A stretch of DNA of 64,000 nucleotides, from contig NZ_FOTS01000005.1 of NCBI RefSeq assembly GCF_900114615.1, positions 62,001 through 126,000 of the forward strand, in the 5' to 3' direction. Position numbers and translations under genes: made by a program. The notes below the pieces were generated by a model. That model saw only the letters and a list, made by a program, of their open reading frames with translations, was not told the DNA's origin and did no database searches. Below, piece by piece: positions 36,097 to 44,608 of the stretch (position 1 is the first letter of the stretch; each line of letters starts with the position of its first letter). This stretch comes from Pelosinus propionicus DSM 13327 (lineage in GTDB: Bacteria; Bacillota; Negativicutes; DSM-13327).

Positions 36097-37461
36097 ATGC
36101 ACTTTTTAAAGTGGATGTACCCAGGCATTAAGGTGAAACGGTGGCTGCTATTATTTTCTATGGGCGTTATTATTGCAAGCATGGGGCTTGCCATTGTATT
36201 CAATTATAAATATGTAGGAAACTTTGAAGAGACCATTTTTAGAATGGTATACCTGACGACAGGCAGGTATTATTATACGGTTACGACGATTGTAGGTATC
36301 TTTATTATTGCAGGTGGTATGGTCCTGATGACGCTGGCTACGAAGCAGATTATTGCTTCGGTGATCAGTGTGCTCATTCCCGATGGGTCTGAACGCTTGA
36401 TTGAGCTTATTTTTCAAAAGCGCAAACTGAATCGGGGGCCGGCAGTGACAGTGATTGGCGGAGGCACAGGTTTATCTGTGCTGCTGCGGGGTATAAAGAG
36501 TGTAACCAGTAATATTACAGCGATTGTTACCGTTGCTGATGATGGCGGCTCTTCAGGACGATTACGAGAAGATTTGGGTATGATTCCTCCGGGTGATTTA
36601 CGCAACTGTTTAGTGGCATTAGCAGATACGGAACCATTGATGGAAAAGCTTTTTCAGCATCGATTTGGTGGTACAGGGGGATTGGCGGGGCACAATTTTG
36701 GCAACTTATTCATTGCTGCGATGACAGAAGTGCTAGGAGATGTAGAACAGGCTTTAAAAGAATCAAGTAAGGTTTTGGCGGTACGGGGCCGAGTCTTGCC
36801 GGCATCGACGCAAACAGTACGATTATGGGCTAAAATGACGGATGGCAGTATTGTGGAAGGGGAGTCCCAGATTCCTCTTGTTAATAAACGTATTGAAAGA
36901 GTGTATTTACAGCCGGAAGAAACCATGCCCGTAGAGAGTTCTCTGGAGGCTATACGAGATGCCGACGCTATTATTTTAGGACCTGGAAGCTTATATACCA
37001 GTATTCTTCCCAATTTGCTGGTGCGGGGAGTGGCGGATACCTTGCGGAAAAGCCAAGCTGTCAAAATTTATATCTGCAATGTAATGACTCAGCCGGGAGA
37101 AACAGATGGCTATAGCGCATCGGAGCATGTGCAGGCGATTTTAGATCATGTAGGCCCTGGTGTAATTGATTATGTTGTGATCAATAGTCAAAATGTTGCA
37201 GAAGAATTGCAGCAGAAATATGCGGGTCAGGGAGCTTATCCTGTAAAAAACGATGCGGAAAAAGTGGAAGCTATGGGGATCAAAGTGACTCAGGCGGATG
37301 TTATTAATGAGACGAATTTAGTTCGTCATGATCCTCTGAAATTGTCTCGAACTATTGTCTCGATGATATATAAACTTAAGACCAATTCGGAGCGTATGCG
37401 CTTATTGGATTATTATTTAATTGCGGAAAGTATTAAGGACCTTAAGAAAACGGATCGCTGA
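36097..37461 (+). CDS. YvcK family protein (gluconeogenesis factor) with N-terminal membrane domain
   Basis: The protein has 454 residues. The YvcK core starts near residue 113 with VTVIGGGTGLSVLLRGIK and continues with VADDGGSSGRLREDLG, PPGDLRNCLVALA and LGPGSLYTSILPNLLV, all typical. YvcK binds UDP-sugars and links peptidoglycan supply to carbon source. The first 110 residues are extra compared with Bacillus YvcK (about 317 residues) and contain two membrane segments (about 14-34 and 62-86), so this version is membrane-bound. The gap to rapZ is 76 bases, and whiA follows after 45. Confidence 0.92.
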   Translation: MHFLKWMYPGIKVKRWLLLFSMGVIIASMGLAIVFNYKYVGNFEETIFRMVYLTTGRYYYTVTTIVGIFIIAGGMVLMTLATKQIIASVISVLIPDGSERLIELIFQKRKLNRGPAVTVIGGGTGLSVLLRGIKSVTSNITAIVTVADDGGSSGRLREDLGMIPPGDLRNCLVALADTEPLMEKLFQHRFGGTGGLAGHNFGNLFIAAMTEVLGDVEQALKESSKVLAVRGRVLPASTQTVRLWAKMTDGSIVEGESQIPLVNKRIERVYLQPEETMPVESSLEAIRDADAIILGPGSLYTSILPNLLVRGVADTLRKSQAVKIYICNVMTQPGETDGYSASEHVQAILDHVGPGVIDYVVINSQNVAEELQQKYAGQGAYPVKNDAEKVEAMGIKVTQADVINETNLVRHDPLKLSRTIVSMIYKLKTNSERMRLLDYYLIAESIKDLKKTDR

Positions 37462-37506
37462 GTTTTGCGGCGTTAAGGCAAAGCAGCTTGACGGGGGTGA
37501 AATAGA

Positions 37507-38445
37507 TTGGCTTCTTATTCTGCTGAAGTAAGAAATGAATTGGCTCGGATCGTAGAGGAACAAGAGTGCTGCAATATGGCAGAATTGGCCTCTCTGATTC
37601 GTATGGGCGGTACCATGTTAATTGGCGGCAATAGTAATCTTGGGATTAATTTTACTACGGAGAATGCTGCTGTAGCACGTAAAGCTCTCACCTTGATTAA
37701 AAGTGGCTTTCATTTAAAAACAGAAGTGGTTGTTACTCGTGGTCGTCGTTTAAAGAAGAATAACTCCTATTTGATCAAAGTAGTGCCGTCACCAGTGGTG
37801 ACGGAATTGTTAGCAGCGTTAGGAATTATGCAGGGTGAAAATTTGAATGTAAGCAGTGATAGTGGTATTTTACGGAAATCCTGCTGTCGTCGTTCTTATT
37901 TACGAGGTGCCTTTTTAGGTGGTGGGTCAGTAAATAAGCCGGAAGGGGATTATCATCTGGAATTGGTTACAGGCAATTTAGATTTTGCAAAAGCCCTCGT
38001 ACGCTTGATGAAGTTTTTTTCATTGCCTGTTGGAATGACTGAACGCAAAAATGATCATATTGTGTACTTAAAAGATGGAGATGCCATTATTGATTTCTTG
38101 CGGCTGATTGGTGCGCATAATGCTCTTTTGACTTTCGAAAATGTTCGTGTAGTAAAAGGCATGCGGAATCAAGTCAATCGACTGGTAAATTGTGAAACAG
38201 CTAACCTGCAGAAAACGGTGAATGCAGCGGTGCGGCAAGTAAAATGCATTGAACTCATTGCCCAGCAAAAAGGGCTTGATAAGCTGCCTCCCTCTCTGCT
38301 TGTCGTTGCTAAGTTGCGACTTGCTCATCCGGAAGCTACCTTACAGGAACTGGTAGATGCTATGGATGGCAGAGTTGGAAAATCGGGAATGAATCACCGA
38401 CTGCGAAAAATAGAACAGATTGCTATGGAGTTGGAACATGAATAA
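37507..38445 (+). CDS. whiA: DNA-binding protein WhiA
   Basis: The protein has 312 residues. The N-terminal part (SYSAEVRNELARI, CCNMAELASLIRMGGT) and the LAGLIDADG-like core (SYLRGAFLGGGSVNKPEG) lead to a C-terminal helix-turn-helix with RLAHPEATLQELVDAM and KSGMNHRLRKI. WhiA acts in sporulation gene control in Streptomyces and in cell division and chromosome segregation in Bacillus. The TTG start has GGGGGTGA eight bases upstream. It overlaps the polysaccharide deacetylase gene by eight bases. Confidence 0.95.
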   Translation: MASYSAEVRNELARIVEEQECCNMAELASLIRMGGTMLIGGNSNLGINFTTENAAVARKALTLIKSGFHLKTEVVVTRGRRLKKNNSYLIKVVPSPVVTELLAALGIMQGENLNVSSDSGILRKSCCRRSYLRGAFLGGGSVNKPEGDYHLELVTGNLDFAKALVRLMKFFSLPVGMTERKNDHIVYLKDGDAIIDFLRLIGAHNALLTFENVRVVKGMRNQVNRLVNCETANLQKTVNAAVRQVKCIELIAQQKGLDKLPPSLLVVAKLRLAHPEATLQELVDAMDGRVGKSGMNHRLRKIEQIAMELEHE

Positions 38446-39190
38446 ATTTTTGGCATGTGGTATCCTTTTTATGGTAGCGATTTTAGGCTGGCTATTTTGG
38501 CCCACGAATGCTGTACCGATCTTAGCTTACCATCAGGTAGGTGAAGTAGATGAGGAGATTTACAGTGTGACAGCCAGTCAGTTTGAAGAACAAATGAAGT
38601 ATCTAAAGGAAAATGGATACCATGCTATTTCTCTAGAAGACTTATTTAATTCTTATACTGGAAAGACAGCCTTACCTGAAAAACCTATTGTAATTACCTT
38701 TGATGATGGGTATGAAGATAATTATCTAACCGCACTGCCGATTATGGAGCAGTACGGCATGTCGGCAACGGTCTTTGTTGTACCAAGCTTAATCGGCACA
38801 ACAGATTACTTATCCTGGCAGCAGGTAGCCGATATGCAGAAAAGGCACACGGAAATAGGCTCCCACACGATGTCTCATGTGGGAATGAATGAAATTAATG
38901 CTACAGAGCAGCGGCGGGAAGCAGCGGAATCAAAAGCGGCTTTAGAAAGGCAAATTCGTACGTCCATTCAGTTTTTTGCCTATCCTTATGGGCAATTTTC
39001 AGCAGGTGCTCAGCAAATCTTAAAAGAAACCGGATATCGAGGTGCTTGCACTGGTCTAGCTGGATTAAACAATGAAAATACCGATCCCTATGCATTAAAG
39101 CGCATTAATGTGCCTCAGCCCAAATATGGTTTGTGGGAATTTCGCTTACGTCTCTTTCGAGCCCATATATACAGTAAATTAGGATTATAA
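38438..39190 (+). CDS. Membrane-anchored polysaccharide deacetylase (NodB/CE4)
   Basis: The protein has 250 residues with an N-terminal membrane anchor or signal (about 4-24). NodB-domain motifs are ITFDDGYEDNY (catalytic and metal-binding Asp pair), GSHTMSHVGMN (metal-binding H-x3-H) and FAYPYGQF. It probably removes acetyl groups from N-acetylglucosamine in peptidoglycan or a surface polysaccharide. TATGGAG within whiA serves as ribosome binding site. A strong terminator follows immediately, so this ends the rapZ-yvcK-whiA unit. Confidence 0.9.
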   Translation: MNKFLACGILFMVAILGWLFWPTNAVPILAYHQVGEVDEEIYSVTASQFEEQMKYLKENGYHAISLEDLFNSYTGKTALPEKPIVITFDDGYEDNYLTALPIMEQYGMSATVFVVPSLIGTTDYLSWQQVADMQKRHTEIGSHTMSHVGMNEINATEQRREAAESKAALERQIRTSIQFFAYPYGQFSAGAQQILKETGYRGACTGLAGLNNENTDPYALKRINVPQPKYGLWEFRLRLFRAHIYSKLGL

Positions 39191-39234
39191 AATAAGTCAG
39201 ATCCATAATTATTATGGGCCTGACTTATTTTTTT
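39191..39234 (+). terminator. Intrinsic terminator after the deacetylase gene
   Basis: AATAAGTCAG (39191-39200) and CTGACTTATT (39220-39229) are perfect complements, with inner CCATAATTATTATGG pairing. TTTTT follows. Confidence 0.9.
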
Positions 39235-39287
39235 AACCAATTTTGCCAATACTATATTGATAAATTGAAGATAAGTGGGAGGGCATA

Positions 39288-40253
39288 ATGAACGAACAGG
39301 ATGTTATCGTCCAGCGAGCAGCATATAAAAAAAGAGTTTTTCAGATACTTCATATTGTTACGTCTATGAAGATTACTATGGCATTGCTCATGCTATTGGC
39401 TGGGGCAGCAATGATAGGGACTGTCATTTCACCTCAGAGATATGATATCTATCATAGTATGGGCTTTCGCTTATTGCTAACTTTGATTTGTGGCAGTACT
39501 TTTATTTGCAGCATGAAGCAGCTTGCTGCTTTGCGCCATTCAAACAAATGGCGTCATTTGGCTCCTTGGGGGACATTTTCAGTGCACATGGCAGTTGTAT
39601 TGATTCTTTTAGGAGCTTTATATGGGAATATCTACGGAGTTAGCGAAGAGATCAATCTTGCTGTTGGGAAGAATTATGAAATTAATCAGAAAAAATACAA
39701 GGGAATTGGTGAGCCTTTTGCATTACACTTGGAGAATTTTGAAACCCAATATTACTCTGATGGAACCGTTTCCGACTGGATCAGTCACATTCGTATTGAA
39801 CAGTATGGGCAAAATCGATTGATACAAGAGGTGAAAGTAAATCATCCTTTGATCTATCACGGGATTAGTATTTATCAATCTTCTTTTGGCATGGCAATAC
39901 AAACCCAGTACTTAGATGCTGCAGGCAAGGTCCTGCAGGAAGCTAGCCTAGGAGAGGGACAAGGGATGGTGCTTGAGGGAGATATGATGATTCTGCCAGT
40001 GCGGTATGTCGGGGGATTGAATCCTCAAATTATGTATATTGTCTATAAAGGCGAGCGAGAATATGATTGGGGAGCTGCATCGTTAGGCAGCAGCAGATTC
40101 ATCGGCCCGCAAATGGGAATAGTGAAATTTATAGAGGCACAGCCTTTTTCGGGGTTGCTCATTAAACAGGACCCTGGAATACCCCTGGTGTGGTTTGGGT
40201 TTCTTTTACTTGCTTTTGGCTTTTTTGTCAGTCTTTATAAAAAACAATTTTAG
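39288..40253 (+). CDS. Cytochrome c biogenesis protein ResB/CcsB-like
   Basis: The protein has 321 residues. Membrane segments are at about 28-48, 62-82 and 98-120, then a large extracytoplasmic domain (about 121-290), then a last membrane segment before LYKKQF. The ResB-type phrases HILTSMKITMALLMLLAGAA-like start, YHGISIYQSSFG and NHPLIYHG are present. It is shorter than typical ResB (over 450 residues), as in many anaerobes. With CcsA it ligates haem to CXXCH motifs of exported cytochromes. It is the first gene of a cluster with ccsA, nrfH and nrfA. GTGGGAGGGC precedes the ATG. Confidence 0.9.
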   Translation: MNEQDVIVQRAAYKKRVFQILHIVTSMKITMALLMLLAGAAMIGTVISPQRYDIYHSMGFRLLLTLICGSTFICSMKQLAALRHSNKWRHLAPWGTFSVHMAVVLILLGALYGNIYGVSEEINLAVGKNYEINQKKYKGIGEPFALHLENFETQYYSDGTVSDWISHIRIEQYGQNRLIQEVKVNHPLIYHGISIYQSSFGMAIQTQYLDAAGKVLQEASLGEGQGMVLEGDMMILPVRYVGGLNPQIMYIVYKGEREYDWGAASLGSSRFIGPQMGIVKFIEAQPFSGLLIKQDPGIPLVWFGFLLLAFGFFVSLYKKQF

Positions 40254-40283
40254 TCAGTAATCAAAAAGGATAGGTGGAATTTT

Positions 40284-41111
40284 GTGGGTGCTTTGGAAAA
40301 GGAGTTTTTTAATTCTGCATTTGTTAGTTATTTTTTAGCAAGCTGTTTTAATATTGGACATCTCATTTGGCTGAAGGAAAGGCTTGGACGCTGGGCGATT
40401 GCTTTGACGGTGATCGGTTTTGTAGTAAATACGTTAGCGCTAACTTCCCGTACCCTTCAGGCTGGGCGTATTCCTTTTGCTAACATGTATGAATTTGGTA
40501 TGGCCTTTGTCTGGGGATTGATTTTTTTCTATTTGTATATTGCGTGTCGTTACAAGAATTACTCTTTAGGTGCCTTTGTATTGCCAGTAGCCTTTGTTTT
40601 GACAGGTATATTCTCTAGCTTTTATCAAGAGGTTCGTCCCCTCATGCCTGCTTTAAAAAGTAATTGGTTGCTGATTCATGTTATCACAGCGGTTATCGCT
40701 TATGGAGCACTGGCGATTTCTTTCGCGTTGGCAATCATGTATTTGTGGCGGCAGCGTATGGAAGAAGCGGGTGGACAAGAAACAATAATAAGCCTGCTGC
40801 CATCTTTAGCTATATTGGACACCTTAGTGAATCGGTGTATTCACTTTGCTGTTCCGTTTCTAACCCTGCTTATAGTAACAGGAGCCGTTTGGGCAGAGTA
40901 TGCTTGGGGATCCTACTGGCGATGGGATCCCAAAGAAACATGGTCACTGATTACGTGGTTAATTTATGCGATGTATCTTCATGGTCGTGTGGCTTTAGGC
41001 TGGCGGGGGAAAAGGGCAATGAATTGGGCAGTAATTGGTTTCATTACGGTACTCTTCACTTTTATCGGAGTGAATGTATTATTGCCTGGTTTACATAGCT
41101 ATGCATTGTAA
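40284..41111 (+). CDS. ccsA: Cytochrome c biogenesis protein CcsA/ResC
   Basis: The protein has 275 residues and about eight membrane segments. The haem-handling tryptophan-rich motif is WAEYAWGSYWRWDPKETWSL at about residues 208-227, and conserved histidines lie in LLIHVITAV and YLHGRVALGW. It delivers haem across the membrane for covalent attachment by the ResB-CcsA system. It starts at GTG behind AAAGGATAGGTGG. Placement immediately before the two multihaem cytochrome genes suggests a dedicated maturation pair. Confidence 0.94.
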   Translation: MGALEKEFFNSAFVSYFLASCFNIGHLIWLKERLGRWAIALTVIGFVVNTLALTSRTLQAGRIPFANMYEFGMAFVWGLIFFYLYIACRYKNYSLGAFVLPVAFVLTGIFSSFYQEVRPLMPALKSNWLLIHVITAVIAYGALAISFALAIMYLWRQRMEEAGGQETIISLLPSLAILDTLVNRCIHFAVPFLTLLIVTGAVWAEYAWGSYWRWDPKETWSLITWLIYAMYLHGRVALGWRGKRAMNWAVIGFITVLFTFIGVNVLLPGLHSYAL

Positions 41112-41135
41112 CTTGACTAGGAAGGAGTGGGGTGG

Positions 41136-41609
41136 TTGGATTTCGGAAAATTCTTTGAGCGCAGTTCACTTAAATTAATTTTGCTAGGGATTGTAGTTGC
41201 AGTGGTGGGAATGGCACTGTCCGGTGCTGGATTTGTATATTCTAGCGGTCCAGGTTTCTGTGGCAGCTGCCACTCTATGAATTATGTATATTATACGTGG
41301 CAGGCATCAAATCATAAAACTGTAACTTGCAGTGACTGCCATGTTCCTCATGATAATATTTTTTCTATGATGTACGTAAAGGGAGAAAACGGAATGCGGG
41401 ATGTATATCATGAATTTCTGCGTGATTATCCTGATACCTTATATTTTACGCCGAAAGGTAAAAGGATTACGGAGGGAAATTGTCTTCGCTGTCATTATTC
41501 TACTGTGGAAAATACAGCCATGGCAGCAGGTGGGCAAAGCTGCATAAAATGTCATCGTGGTATCGTTCATGGTCAAAATAGGAGTCCAGGAGGGGTTAGC
41601 GTTGAATAG
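41136..41609 (+). CDS. nrfH: Cytochrome c nitrite reductase small subunit NrfH
   Basis: The protein has 157 residues. One N-terminal membrane segment (about 14-37) is followed by four haem-binding CXXCH motifs: CGSCH, CSDCH, CLRCH and CIKCH. That is the NrfH quinol dehydrogenase pattern of the NapC/NirT family. It passes electrons from menaquinol to NrfA. The TTG at 41136 is chosen because AAGGAG ends eight bases before it; a GTG at 41127 is in frame but falls inside that site. Its end overlaps nrfA by eight bases. Confidence 0.95.
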   Translation: MDFGKFFERSSLKLILLGIVVAVVGMALSGAGFVYSSGPGFCGSCHSMNYVYYTWQASNHKTVTCSDCHVPHDNIFSMMYVKGENGMRDVYHEFLRDYPDTLYFTPKGKRITEGNCLRCHYSTVENTAMAAGGQSCIKCHRGIVHGQNRSPGGVSVE

Positions 41610-42882
41610 GGCGCAGAAATTTTTAGCCGTATTTTTAGGGATGATGGTCGTCTTCTTTGGTGGTATTGTAGTCCGTGTATGGGCAGTAAAGCCCCCTTCA
41701 GCTATGAAACTATCACCGTTAGCTGTTGGCGAATATGATCCGGCTGTTTGGGGGAAAGCATATCCTTTGGAGTATGCCAGCTACCAAAAAAATTTAGAGA
41801 TGGCCGCCTCGCCAACGGGGTATGGAGGAAGCGCAAAAGTACAGAAAGCAGAAATGCAGCCTGAAATTTACACTAATTTTAAGGGTAATCCCTTTAGTAA
41901 GGATTATACAGAAGATAGAGGACATTTGTATGCCATTGAAGATCTTAAGGAATCCAAACGTATTGGTCCTACGAGTAAAGGTGCCTGTATTACCTGTAAA
42001 ACTCCTTATGTGGAGCAGTTTTATAAGGAATCTGGATGGGGGTTTGCCAATCAGCCATTAACTGAGCTGCTTGATCAATCCAAGCACCCTGTCAGCTGTG
42101 CCAACTGTCATGATCCAGAGACTATGAAGCTGAGAGTTATTAATCCTGCCTTTATTGAAGCAATGGGACGGCAAGGCATTGATGTAAATAAGGCAAGCCG
42201 GGAAGAAATGCGCAGTTATGTATGCGGACAATGTCATTCGGAATATTATTTTGAACCAGGAACATCGCGAGTCGTGTTTCCTTGGGATCAAGGAACTACA
42301 CCTCAGCAAATGTATCAATATTATGCTACGAAGCCTAATGGATTTCAGCAGGATTTTATACACCCAGATTCGAAAACACCTATATTAAAAGCTCAGCATG
42401 CTGATTTCGAAGAATGGCAAAACGGTGTCCATGCTAAATTCGGCGTATCTTGTGCCGACTGTCATATGCCTTACATTCGTGAGAATGGACAAAAATATAG
42501 CTCTCATTGGATGACAAGCCCTTTGAAAAATTTGGATGTATCTTGTATGCCTTGTCATCGAGATGGTACAGATCAATTGTATAATCAAGTAAAGGCGACA
42601 CAGGATAATGTTTGGCAGCTGCAGCATACTGCTGGATTGAATGTGGCTAAAGCCCATGAGATTATTGCTAAAGCTGGAAATATTCCGAATGCGAATCAAG
42701 AACAACTAACAAATGCACGGGAGCTATTGCGGCAAGCACAGTGGTACTGGGATTATGTAGCGGCGTCCAACAGCATGGGTTTTCACAACTCTGTACAAGA
42801 ACTACATACTCTTGGGCAGTCTATTGACTTATCTCATCGGGCAATCGACGCTGCAAATCAAGCGGTAGGTAATCAACTGTAA
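41602..42882 (+). CDS. nrfA: Ammonia-forming cytochrome c nitrite reductase NrfA
   Basis: The protein has 426 residues. A signal anchor covers about 5-27. The active-site haem has the special lysine ligand motif CITCK (about 129-133), and four ordinary motifs follow: CANCH, CGQCH, CADCH and CMPCH, giving the five haems of NrfA. It reduces nitrite to ammonium with six electrons outside the membrane. The TTG start lies eight bases after AGGAGGGG, inside the end of nrfH. The organism can therefore probably respire nitrite to ammonium; no nitrate reductase is in the window. Confidence 0.97.
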   Translation: MNRAQKFLAVFLGMMVVFFGGIVVRVWAVKPPSAMKLSPLAVGEYDPAVWGKAYPLEYASYQKNLEMAASPTGYGGSAKVQKAEMQPEIYTNFKGNPFSKDYTEDRGHLYAIEDLKESKRIGPTSKGACITCKTPYVEQFYKESGWGFANQPLTELLDQSKHPVSCANCHDPETMKLRVINPAFIEAMGRQGIDVNKASREEMRSYVCGQCHSEYYFEPGTSRVVFPWDQGTTPQQMYQYYATKPNGFQQDFIHPDSKTPILKAQHADFEEWQNGVHAKFGVSCADCHMPYIRENGQKYSSHWMTSPLKNLDVSCMPCHRDGTDQLYNQVKATQDNVWQLQHTAGLNVAKAHEIIAKAGNIPNANQEQLTNARELLRQAQWYWDYVAASNSMGFHNSVQELHTLGQSIDLSHRAIDAANQAVGNQL

Positions 42883-42950
42883 AATGTACAATTTGGCATG
42901 TCAGATGATAAAATGTTACAGCAACTGACATAATGGTATTATTTTGTCAT

Positions 42951-42979
42951 TTTACATAAGATTAAGGTATTGGTATAAT
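42951..42979 (+). promoter_or_regulatory. Promoter of the secreted unknown protein gene
   Basis: TTTACA (42951-42956) and TATAAT (42974-42979) have a 17-base spacer. Upstream, ATGTCAG (42898-42904) and CTGACAT (42925-42931) form an inverted repeat that could be the nrf terminator stem or an operator. Confidence 0.7.
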
Positions 42980-43009
42980 GATGCTATGTCTTAACAAGGG
43001 GGTAGCATA

Positions 43010-44089
43010 TTGTATTGGATTAAGTTTGGCATAGTGCCGCTGATTATGTTTGTGATGTTACATAGTACAGCATTGGCAGTCGATACCTATTCGACTGTTA
43101 AATTAAATGGTTTGGCCTTATCAGAATGGCCCGTTACCGTATCATCTTCCAGTGGGAAATTATTACTATCTGATAGCCCTGAAATGGTGACTGATGATGG
43201 AATTATGTATCAAGATACAGTAAGTGGTGACATTCGTCTGTTCTTTCATCATGTAAATGCAACGAAGGAAGACAAAAAAATTGTAGTGCTGCTAGAAAAT
43301 GCTGGGGAAAAGACAGCTCATATCACGGTAACTAAAAATGGATTAGGTGGTCCAAGCCTTGATTATTTGCAAGTCGGCAAAGAGGTACAGCAAAAATATT
43401 TAGAAGGCGGTAATTTGTATCTTGTAGAGGTTCCCTGCAAAGAATCAAGAAGTTTGATTTCTTCTTTGGATCACAGCATTGTAAAAACGAATATGCTGGT
43501 GAACGGCATGTATGACTTAACAATTGATCATCCGGTTACCATTAAGGTTATGATGATGCCTTTAGATGCTGATGTTAAAGAATTTGCAGCAAAAGCAAAA
43601 GTATTGGCTGCTGACCCTGGTGAACATCGTTTGCGAGGAACATTTGAAGGCAAAGATCGATTGATCGTTGGAAAACAAACTTACGATAGCAAGAAAGATG
43701 GAACTGTTGCACTCACTCTGGCAGATAATTATCTCGACCAATATGTCAGAGGCGTTGATGCTACAGACGGTACACCAACATTGAATTATGGAAATTATGG
43801 TGTTGTATATAAAATATACCTGCCTTCCACTTCTGGTGATAAAATTTCCTACTACCTGAATCCTCGTGGAGGAGAATATGCAGGTTGGCTAGGCTTAGAA
43901 TATCGTCATCAGGATGTACATACGATTCCAACCCCTGCCGATGTGATGTCTTTTGGCTCTCACAAAATCAGTGAAAGTGCTTATCTTGGCACCTATGAAA
44001 GCGGCAAATCCATTTGGATGACATTCAGCCCTCCAGGAGCTTCCAACTTGCCTATTAAATTAATACTTACTCCTGAAAAAGTTAAATAA
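43010..44089 (+). CDS. Secreted protein of unknown function
   Basis: The protein has 359 residues with a signal peptide of about 23 residues (ending STALAVD). The rest is hydrophilic and beta-strand-like, with only one cysteine in the mature part, no repeats and no membrane segment. Phrases such as VDTYSTVKLNGLALSEWPV and FFHHVNATKEDKKIVVLLEN look like an immunoglobulin-like or copper-amine-oxidase-N-like beta domain, but I do not recognise the family. TTG start with AAGGGGG upstream. It is a single gene with a strong promoter and a strong terminator. Confidence 0.75.
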   Translation: MYWIKFGIVPLIMFVMLHSTALAVDTYSTVKLNGLALSEWPVTVSSSSGKLLLSDSPEMVTDDGIMYQDTVSGDIRLFFHHVNATKEDKKIVVLLENAGEKTAHITVTKNGLGGPSLDYLQVGKEVQQKYLEGGNLYLVEVPCKESRSLISSLDHSIVKTNMLVNGMYDLTIDHPVTIKVMMMPLDADVKEFAAKAKVLAADPGEHRLRGTFEGKDRLIVGKQTYDSKKDGTVALTLADNYLDQYVRGVDATDGTPTLNYGNYGVVYKIYLPSTSGDKISYYLNPRGGEYAGWLGLEYRHQDVHTIPTPADVMSFGSHKISESAYLGTYESGKSIWMTFSPPGASNLPIKLILTPEKVK

Positions 44090-44096
44090 TGATGAA

Positions 44097-44147
44097 CCCC
44101 TCGAAGAATTGCTGAATACTAAGCGGATTCTTCGAGGGGATTTTTTT
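44097..44147 (+). terminator. Intrinsic terminator after the secreted protein gene
   Basis: CCCCTCGAAGAAT (44097-44109) pairs exactly with ATTCTTCGAGGGG (44127-44139), followed by a seven-base T tract. Confidence 0.92.
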
Positions 44148-44181
44148 AAAAGGGACATAGTGAATTTAATTAGGATAAAAG

Positions 44182-44208
44182 CCATCCAGCTTGGATGGTC
44201 TTTTTTTT
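44182..44208. terminator. Terminator hairpin next to the SASP gene, usable in both directions
   Basis: CCATCC and GGATGG form a six-base stem. Eight T residues follow on the plus strand; on the minus strand the stem is followed by a short T run, so it can end the SASP transcript too. Confidence 0.7.
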
Positions 44209-44218
44209 GATTAACTTA

Positions 44219-44464
44219 TTATTTATGGTTGTTTGCTTCAGCAGCCTCTGTGGCTGCATTTTCTGCCATTTGTTCTTCAGCCATTTCAATCATCATTTTA
44301 ACTTTTTGTCCACCGATTCGACCACCAATTTTGCCAACTTGGCTAGTTGTTAATTCTTCATTGTGACCTTGATCTAGTGGTATGCCCAGTTCCTTTGCTA
44401 CTTCATGTTTATCAGGAAGTGCTTCATTCAATTCCTGCATGGTATCAATTTTACCTTTGACCAT
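44219..44464 (-). CDS. Alpha/beta-type small acid-soluble spore protein
   Basis: The protein has 81 residues. KHEVAKELGIPLDQGHNEEL is followed by LTTSQVGKIGGRIGGQKVKM and MIEMAEEQM, which follows the two conserved segments of alpha/beta SASPs, including the region cut by the germination protease (around HEVAKEL). These proteins coat and protect spore DNA. The sequence is more divergent than Bacillus SASPs (no RQNGxVGG match) but fits the anaerobe type. ATG at 44464 has GGAG ten bases upstream; a GTG at 44473 is the alternative. It is strong evidence that the organism sporulates. Confidence 0.85.
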   Translation of the reverse strand: MVKGKIDTMQELNEALPDKHEVAKELGIPLDQGHNEELTTSQVGKIGGRIGGQKVKMMIEMAEEQMAENAATEAAEANNHK

Positions 44465-44608
44465 AGTATTCACGCTCCAGTTTGTAGATAGTTATTGGGA
44501 ATAAAGGCTATTTAGTTCTGAATGATCTATTAATGATAGTATATCTATTCATTGCTTCAGCAATACGTTAGTTTGATTCATCGGTCATTATTTTTCATTG
44601 TGATGCTG

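Noticed and set aside
36350-36370. GAAGCAGATTATTGCTTCG as another copy of repeat A
   Set aside because: It is a short chance palindrome inside the yvcK coding sequence without the flanking arms.
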